A DNA stretch of 64,000 nucleotides from contig NZ_QLTT01000010.1 of NCBI RefSeq assembly GCF_003269295.1, forward strand, positions 181,958-245,957, given 5' to 3'. This document shows, in pieces, positions 59,936 to 64,000 of the stretch (positions are counted from its first letter, which is position 1; every line of letters begins with the position of its first letter). The DNA is from Lentzea atacamensis. Its GTDB lineage: Bacteria > Actinomycetota > Actinomycetes > Mycobacteriales > Pseudonocardiaceae. The translations under genes were made by a program, and so were the position numbers. Below the pieces are notes generated by a model. The model ran no database searches, was not told where the DNA came from, and saw nothing but the letters and a program-made list of their open reading frames with translations.

Positions 59936-62900
59936 ATGGCAGTGAGTAACCGGGACCGCATTGGCCAAATGTTCGACTTGCTGGCGCCCAAGCTGGATGC
60001 CTTCCTGTCCCTGATCCTCGACCCGCAACTTGAGGCTGGGCGCACGTGGGTCGACATCGTGACCACTGTTGACAACAACAACGCTAGGGACGTTCACCGT
60101 GGCGACCCGTCGGTCCAGCTGAAAGTGGTCACCCAGGACTACACGCACCGATACCGGCGCAACTGGCGTCCGCTGGCGGCTCACCTGAACCGCACTCATC
60201 AGGCCTACGCCGCCGAACTACTGCAGGTACGGCACACCTGGGCACACATGAGGTCGTTCACCGACGACGACGCCTACCGAGCCCTCGACACCGCCCAGCG
60301 GTTCGCCGTCGCCATCGGCGCCGTCGACACGGGCGAGGAGATCGCGCGTATCCGACTCAACTTGCGCCGCGTCACCGCGGACAAGGACGACAAGAAACTC
60401 CTCAAGTCGGCGGTCGACAACCCCGAGGCGGCTGGGCTCAAGCCGTGGCGTGAGGTGCTTCAGCCGCACGATGACGTGGCGACGGGCAACTTCCACGCCT
60501 CCGAGTTCGCCGCTGACCTGTACAAGGTCGCTACGGGCGGCGAGGCGGACTCGGACTATGCCGATCCGGTGGAATTCTTCAAGCGCACCTATCTAACCGA
60601 AGGCCTCCGCGATCTCATCGGTCGCGCAGTGCGCAGGCTGTCCGGTGATGACAATGCCTCGCCGGTGATCAACCTGCAGACCAACTTCGGTGGCGGGAAG
60701 ACCCACTCGATGCTGTCCCTGTGGCACATCGCAGCTGGACTACCGGTTAGCGATTTCCCGCAGGAGACCCAGGAACTGCTGAACGCCAACGGTTACACCA
60801 GCGTACGAGTCAACCGCGTCGCGATCGTGGGCAACCACCTCAGTCCCTCCGGTGCCACAAAGGAAGACGGAACCCAGGTCAACACCATCTGGGGTGAGCT
60901 GGCGTGGCAGCTCGGTGGCGCGGAGGCTTTTGCGATCGTCGCCACCGCCGACAGCAACCGGACCCATCCGGGCAAGGCGTTGCACGAGCTGCTCGCGAAG
61001 TACGCCCCGGCGGTGATCCTGATCGATGAATGGGTTGCCTACGCTCGCTCACTCGTGGGTCGTGACGACCTCGCCGGCGGCACCTTCGATGACCAGTTCA
61101 CCTTTGCCCAGTCACTCACCGAAGCCGCGAAGGGCACCTCGGGGGTTCTCCTCGCGATCTCCATCCCTGCCTCCGAGAGCAGCGACGGCGCAGAGATCGT
61201 CGCCGGCAACGCCGAGGAGGTGGGCGGCGCCAACGGTCTTGACGCGCTGAAGCGACTGCAGAACGTCGTACGCCGGGTGGCTGAGCAGTGGCGACCGGCG
61301 TCCTCGGACGAGGCCTACCACATCGTGAAGCAGCGTCTGTTCAAGCAACCTGACGCGGCCGCGCTCGCGGCGATCGGCGCAACCGCGCGCGCCTACGTGG
61401 AGATGTACCGCAAGTACATTGACGACTTCCCCCGCGAGGCTCGGGATTCGGCGTATGAGAACCGGATCAAGCGGACCTACCCGATCCACCCCGAGCTGTT
61501 CGACACCCTCTACGAGGAGTGGTCTTCGCTCGAGCGCTTCCAGCGCACCCGCGGCGTGCTGCGGTTGATGAGCACGGTGATTCACGCTCTCTGGACCGGC
61601 GAGGACGCCGCGCCGTTGATCATGCCAGCATCGATCCCGTTGGCTACGGCGAACGTGAACGCCGAGTTGACCCAGTACCTGCAGGACTCCTGGAAGACGA
61701 TCATCGATGCGGACGTCGACGGCGCCAACTCGGAACCGGTCCGGATCGACAAGGAGAAGCCGCTCTACGGCCAGCGAGCGTTGACCAAGCGGCTCGCTCG
61801 TGCGGTGTTCTTCGGTGCTGCACCGACCATCGCACCCGGCTCGACCCACAAGGGCATCAGCACCCAACGGGTCTTTCTCGGCACCGCAGTTCCCGGCGAT
61901 GTCCCTGGCAACTTCCACTCCGCACTCACCCAGCTCGGCGACCGGGCGACCTATTTCTACTCCGGCTCTGGGAAGTACTGGTACGATCTGCAGCCCAACA
62001 TCACCCGCACCGCGAAGGATCAGGCCGAGCGTCTGCACCCGGAAGAGGTCTGGGCGGAGATCGTCCGCCGGCTCAAAGGCCAGGCCCAAACCCGCGGCGA
62101 CTTCACGGGCGTGCACGTGTGTCCAGAGAGTCACGCCGACATCCCCGATACCGATGAGGCCCGGCTCGTCATCCTCCACCCAAAGGTCGCGCACAAGCGC
62201 GGCAACGAGTCGCCAGCGAAGGAATTCGCCCAGAAGGCCACCGAACAGCGCGGCAGCGCTAATCGGACCCACCGCAACATGTTGGTCTACCTCGCCGCAG
62301 ATGAGGCTCGACTGGAAGAACTCGGCACGGCGACCCGCGACTACCTCGGCTGGAGTCATGTGCTCGCTAACGAGGTAGATCTCGATCTGACCCAGAACCA
62401 GCGGAACCAAGCCGCGCAGCGGCGCGGGCAGGCCGATCAAACGGTGACCGCTCGCCTGCTGCAGACTTTCGTTTGGGCGTTGGTTCCTGCCCAGCCCGAC
62501 CCCGGCGCACCGTTCGTCCTTCGTGAGACCAAGGTCGAAGGTCAGTCCGACTCGCTGGCTGAACGAGTCTCGCGCCGCCTTGGTAATGACGGAGACCTGT
62601 CCACCCGGCAGGCTGCAGCGACGATCCGCCTGGCCATTGGCAAGGTGCCGCAAATTTGGAAGGACGGCCACGTCTCCCTCGGCACGCTTTGGGGGCTCTA
62701 CAGCCAGTACCCCTACCTGCCGCGCCTGCGCGACCGCCGCGTCCTCGATGAGGGCATCATCGATCTGCCGATGATCTGGCAGACCGACGCCTTCGCCCTC
62801 GCCACTGGCTACGACGAAGAAGCTGGCCGCTACATCGGCCTCTGGACCCCGGACGACAAACGAGTCGCTCCCGCGGCGACTGACTCGCTCCTGCTCGTCC

Positions 62901-63271
62901 GCCCCGACGTCGCCGTCAGGCAGCGTGATGCCGAAGTGCCTGACACAGCGAGTAGCCCGACCGCGTCCACCGAGGGAGACGCCGCTAAGTCCTTCGAGCC
63001 GGACCCCGATCACCCCGGTGTCTACCACCGGAAATTCAAGACCCGCTTCTATGGTGTCAAGACACTTAACACCGATAAGACCGCGATGGATTTCAAGAAT
63101 ATCGCCGAGGAAGTCATCGCTCACTTCCGTGCCGAGGCGAGCACCAATCTCACCGTACGGATCGAGATCGAAGCAACCGATCCCTCCGGCTTCGATGAGA
63201 GCAAGGTGCGGACGGTCTCGGAGAACGCCCGCACTCTCAAGTTTGATCAGTCCGGTTTTGAGGAAAGCTGA
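59936..63271 (+). CDS. HEPN (Swt1-type)-DUF499 AAA+ ATPase
   Basis: A 1111-residue protein, last of the operon. The N-terminal 140 residues form a Swt1-type HEPN domain with ELLQVRHTWAHMRSF; Arg99 and His104 give the Rx4H motif of HEPN ribonucleases. The DUF499 (COG1483) ATPase begins near 205 (ADPVEFFKRTYLTEGLRDLI), with Walker A NFGGGKTHSM (about 250) and VILIDEWVAYARSL near 360. The C-terminus (about 990-1100) has a FKTRFYGVKTLNTDKTAMDF strand region. DUF499 ATPases usually accompany DUF1156 methyltransferases. With the HEPN domain it may both sense and execute, cleaving RNA on infection. It starts one base after the methyltransferase stop. Confidence 0.88.
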   Translation: MAVSNRDRIGQMFDLLAPKLDAFLSLILDPQLEAGRTWVDIVTTVDNNNARDVHRGDPSVQLKVVTQDYTHRYRRNWRPLAAHLNRTHQAYAAELLQVRHTWAHMRSFTDDDAYRALDTAQRFAVAIGAVDTGEEIARIRLNLRRVTADKDDKKLLKSAVDNPEAAGLKPWREVLQPHDDVATGNFHASEFAADLYKVATGGEADSDYADPVEFFKRTYLTEGLRDLIGRAVRRLSGDDNASPVINLQTNFGGGKTHSMLSLWHIAAGLPVSDFPQETQELLNANGYTSVRVNRVAIVGNHLSPSGATKEDGTQVNTIWGELAWQLGGAEAFAIVATADSNRTHPGKALHELLAKYAPAVILIDEWVAYARSLVGRDDLAGGTFDDQFTFAQSLTEAAKGTSGVLLAISIPASESSDGAEIVAGNAEEVGGANGLDALKRLQNVVRRVAEQWRPASSDEAYHIVKQRLFKQPDAAALAAIGATARAYVEMYRKYIDDFPREARDSAYENRIKRTYPIHPELFDTLYEEWSSLERFQRTRGVLRLMSTVIHALWTGEDAAPLIMPASIPLATANVNAELTQYLQDSWKTIIDADVDGANSEPVRIDKEKPLYGQRALTKRLARAVFFGAAPTIAPGSTHKGISTQRVFLGTAVPGDVPGNFHSALTQLGDRATYFYSGSGKYWYDLQPNITRTAKDQAERLHPEEVWAEIVRRLKGQAQTRGDFTGVHVCPESHADIPDTDEARLVILHPKVAHKRGNESPAKEFAQKATEQRGSANRTHRNMLVYLAADEARLEELGTATRDYLGWSHVLANEVDLDLTQNQRNQAAQRRGQADQTVTARLLQTFVWALVPAQPDPGAPFVLRETKVEGQSDSLAERVSRRLGNDGDLSTRQAAATIRLAIGKVPQIWKDGHVSLGTLWGLYSQYPYLPRLRDRRVLDEGIIDLPMIWQTDAFALATGYDEEAGRYIGLWTPDDKRVAPAATDSLLLVRPDVAVRQRDAEVPDTASSPTASTEGDAAKSFEPDPDHPGVYHRKFKTRFYGVKTLNTDKTAMDFKNIAEEVIAHFRAEASTNLTVRIEIEATDPSGFDESKVRTVSENARTLKFDQSGFEES

Positions 63272-63849
63272 GCGAACAGGCGAAGGTCATAAGTCCAGGA
63301 TCTTGTCGTAGCTCGGCAGAGGCAGCGATAACAACAGCTTCCTGTCACTCACCGCGGGGCACCGCATGGAGTGTTCCGTGCTGACTTAGGCAAACGCGCT
63401 ACTCCAGGCCGCGCTCACCCTTCAGGAGTGAGTGCGGCCTGGCCGCAGCTCGCCATGCCTCTGATGGCTCCACGGACAGCCAACCATCCCGCCACCTACT
63501 TCGATGCACCGGCCAACTCTCGGGCAGGTTCGCCATCGAAGATGGCTGCCAGCTCACAAGTCCCCGCAGGCGCTGATCAGCCTCCTCCAGGCCAACTTCA
63601 AGATCGCAAGTTATCCACAGGGTGTCGCCGCTGACCAGAGCGCTAGCTGCAGACCAAGTAGCCTTGTCACGGGCAAGCCAGCCTGATCGAGAGGTTCTAA
63701 TGGTCGATCCCGTAACACCCCTGTGTTCGCTCTTGCAAGCGTCCGGGTATGCCGTTTTTGAATGCGGGAGGGCATTCCGCGGTTGCAGTTGAAGTGTCCT
63801 CAAATGCAAAGCTGAATGATCACTTTGCTGCAAGTTCTTGGAGTTCACG
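63272..63849. other. gap after the defence operon
   Basis: No supported gene. A leftward open frame (63399-63932) has no recognisable protein features and was not accepted. The only site noted is a perfect DnaA-box nonamer TTATCCACA at 63611-63619, alone and so probably fortuitous. This stretch may hold the right boundary of the island, but no direct repeat or tRNA end was found. Confidence 0.5.
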
Positions 63850-64000
63850 ATGTTCGTTTCAACCTCAGCCCTCCTGATCACCACCCGTGCCGGGCTGCGT
63901 GAAGCCGTAGCCCTGAACACCGCTGGCTTCAAGGTCGCAGTCCGTGCACCCGACCGCCTTGCCCTACAAGCCTGGTCACGTGCGCCAGCGGTTCTGATCG
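63850..64000 (+). CDS. start of a protein, possibly Ssd/CpaE-like (3' end outside window)
   Basis: The last 151 bases encode 50 in-frame residues beginning MFVSTSALLITTRAGLREAV and continuing KVAVRAPDRLALQAWSRAPAVLI. The beta-alpha pattern and the A-W-x-R-A-P-x-V-L-I ending resemble the receiver-like N-terminus of actinobacterial septum-site (Ssd/CpaE-like) proteins that precede tad pilus genes. The resemblance is short and the call is tentative. A TTGGAG sequence lies 9-14 bases before the ATG. High GC at third positions suggests a return to core chromosome. Confidence 0.45.
   Translation, partial: MFVSTSALLITTRAGLREAVALNTAGFKVAVRAPDRLALQAWSRAPAVLI

Noticed and set aside
53184..63271. Calling the operon a DISARM or a type I restriction system
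   Set aside because: No DrmA, DrmB or DrmC, and no HsdS/HsdR were found; DUF499, DUF1643 and HEPN are not part of those definitions.
63611..63619. Perfect DnaA box suggesting an origin
   Set aside because: A single box with no repeats, no AT-rich unwinding region and no replication gene nearby.
63399..63932. Leftward 177-codon frame near the right end
   Set aside because: No recognised domain, unusual residue composition, and it overlaps the more convincing rightward gene start at 63850.

Overview
The window is chromosomal DNA of a high-GC actinomycete. Reasons: GC-rich third codon positions, many GTG starts, ATGA/GTGA stop-start overlaps, and families typical of the group (LuxR and BTAD regulators, DUF4232 lipoproteins, DUF2637, a PopR-type regulator beside two clpP genes). 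Pseudonocardiales (Lentzea, Saccharothrix or Amycolatopsis relatives) is a guess from gene style, not a demonstrated placement. No rRNA, tRNA or CRISPR array was recognised.

Bases 1-44000 look like ordinary chromosomal and accessory genes. They start with the 3' end of a Glu/Leu-type dehydrogenase, then a glutarate-type catabolic pair (CoA-transferase, GcdH) with a TetR regulator. Next come a secreted cyclophilin, a small lipoprotein, and a two-component system divergent from an ABC exporter. A GH16 glucanase with two carbohydrate-binding modules lies behind a CebR-like operator, followed by a membrane NACHT ATPase, a duplicated double-psi-barrel protein, RecQ, and an X-Pro dipeptidyl-peptidase. 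Then come a maleylacetate-reductase-like enzyme and an esterase overlapping a DUF2156 (aminoacyl-phosphatidylglycerol synthase-like) gene. Transporters and small lipoproteins lead to a complete tripartite tricarboxylate transporter (tctCBA) divergent from its CitAB-type two-component system and followed by a MalT-like BTAD regulator. A PopR-like regulator sits beside two ClpP genes, and PopR-type palindromes lie upstream of both transcription units. One of the two ClpP proteins has lost its nucleophilic serine. A nuclease-fold lipoprotein with a cellulose-binding domain, a Tat-exported TPR protein, and a sigma factor fused to a membrane-anchored extracytoplasmic domain close this part.

From about 44150 the character changes. 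A degenerate tandem-repeat array (unit about 27 bp, growing to about 41 bp) and a structured inverted repeat precede a small mobile-element-type gene and a frameshifted DUF2637 gene. Then follow two divergent, tightly overlapping gene blocks. The leftward block (45944-52785) is a five-gene SMC operon related to Wadjet/MksBEFG: a kleisin-like protein, two small winged-helix (KITE-like) candidates, an SMC ATPase, and a JetD/MksG-like Toprim nuclease. The rightward block (53184-63271) encodes an SNF2-type helicase with a C-terminal DUF3883, a DUF1643 protein, a DUF1156 adenine methyltransferase split by a single-base frameshift, and a HEPN-DUF499 ATPase. I read 44.8-63.3 kb as a defence island. 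The two-KITE SMC operon and the helicase/DUF1643/DUF1156/HEPN-DUF499 set are the most likely undescribed systems here. The function of both blocks is inferred from domains and organisation only.
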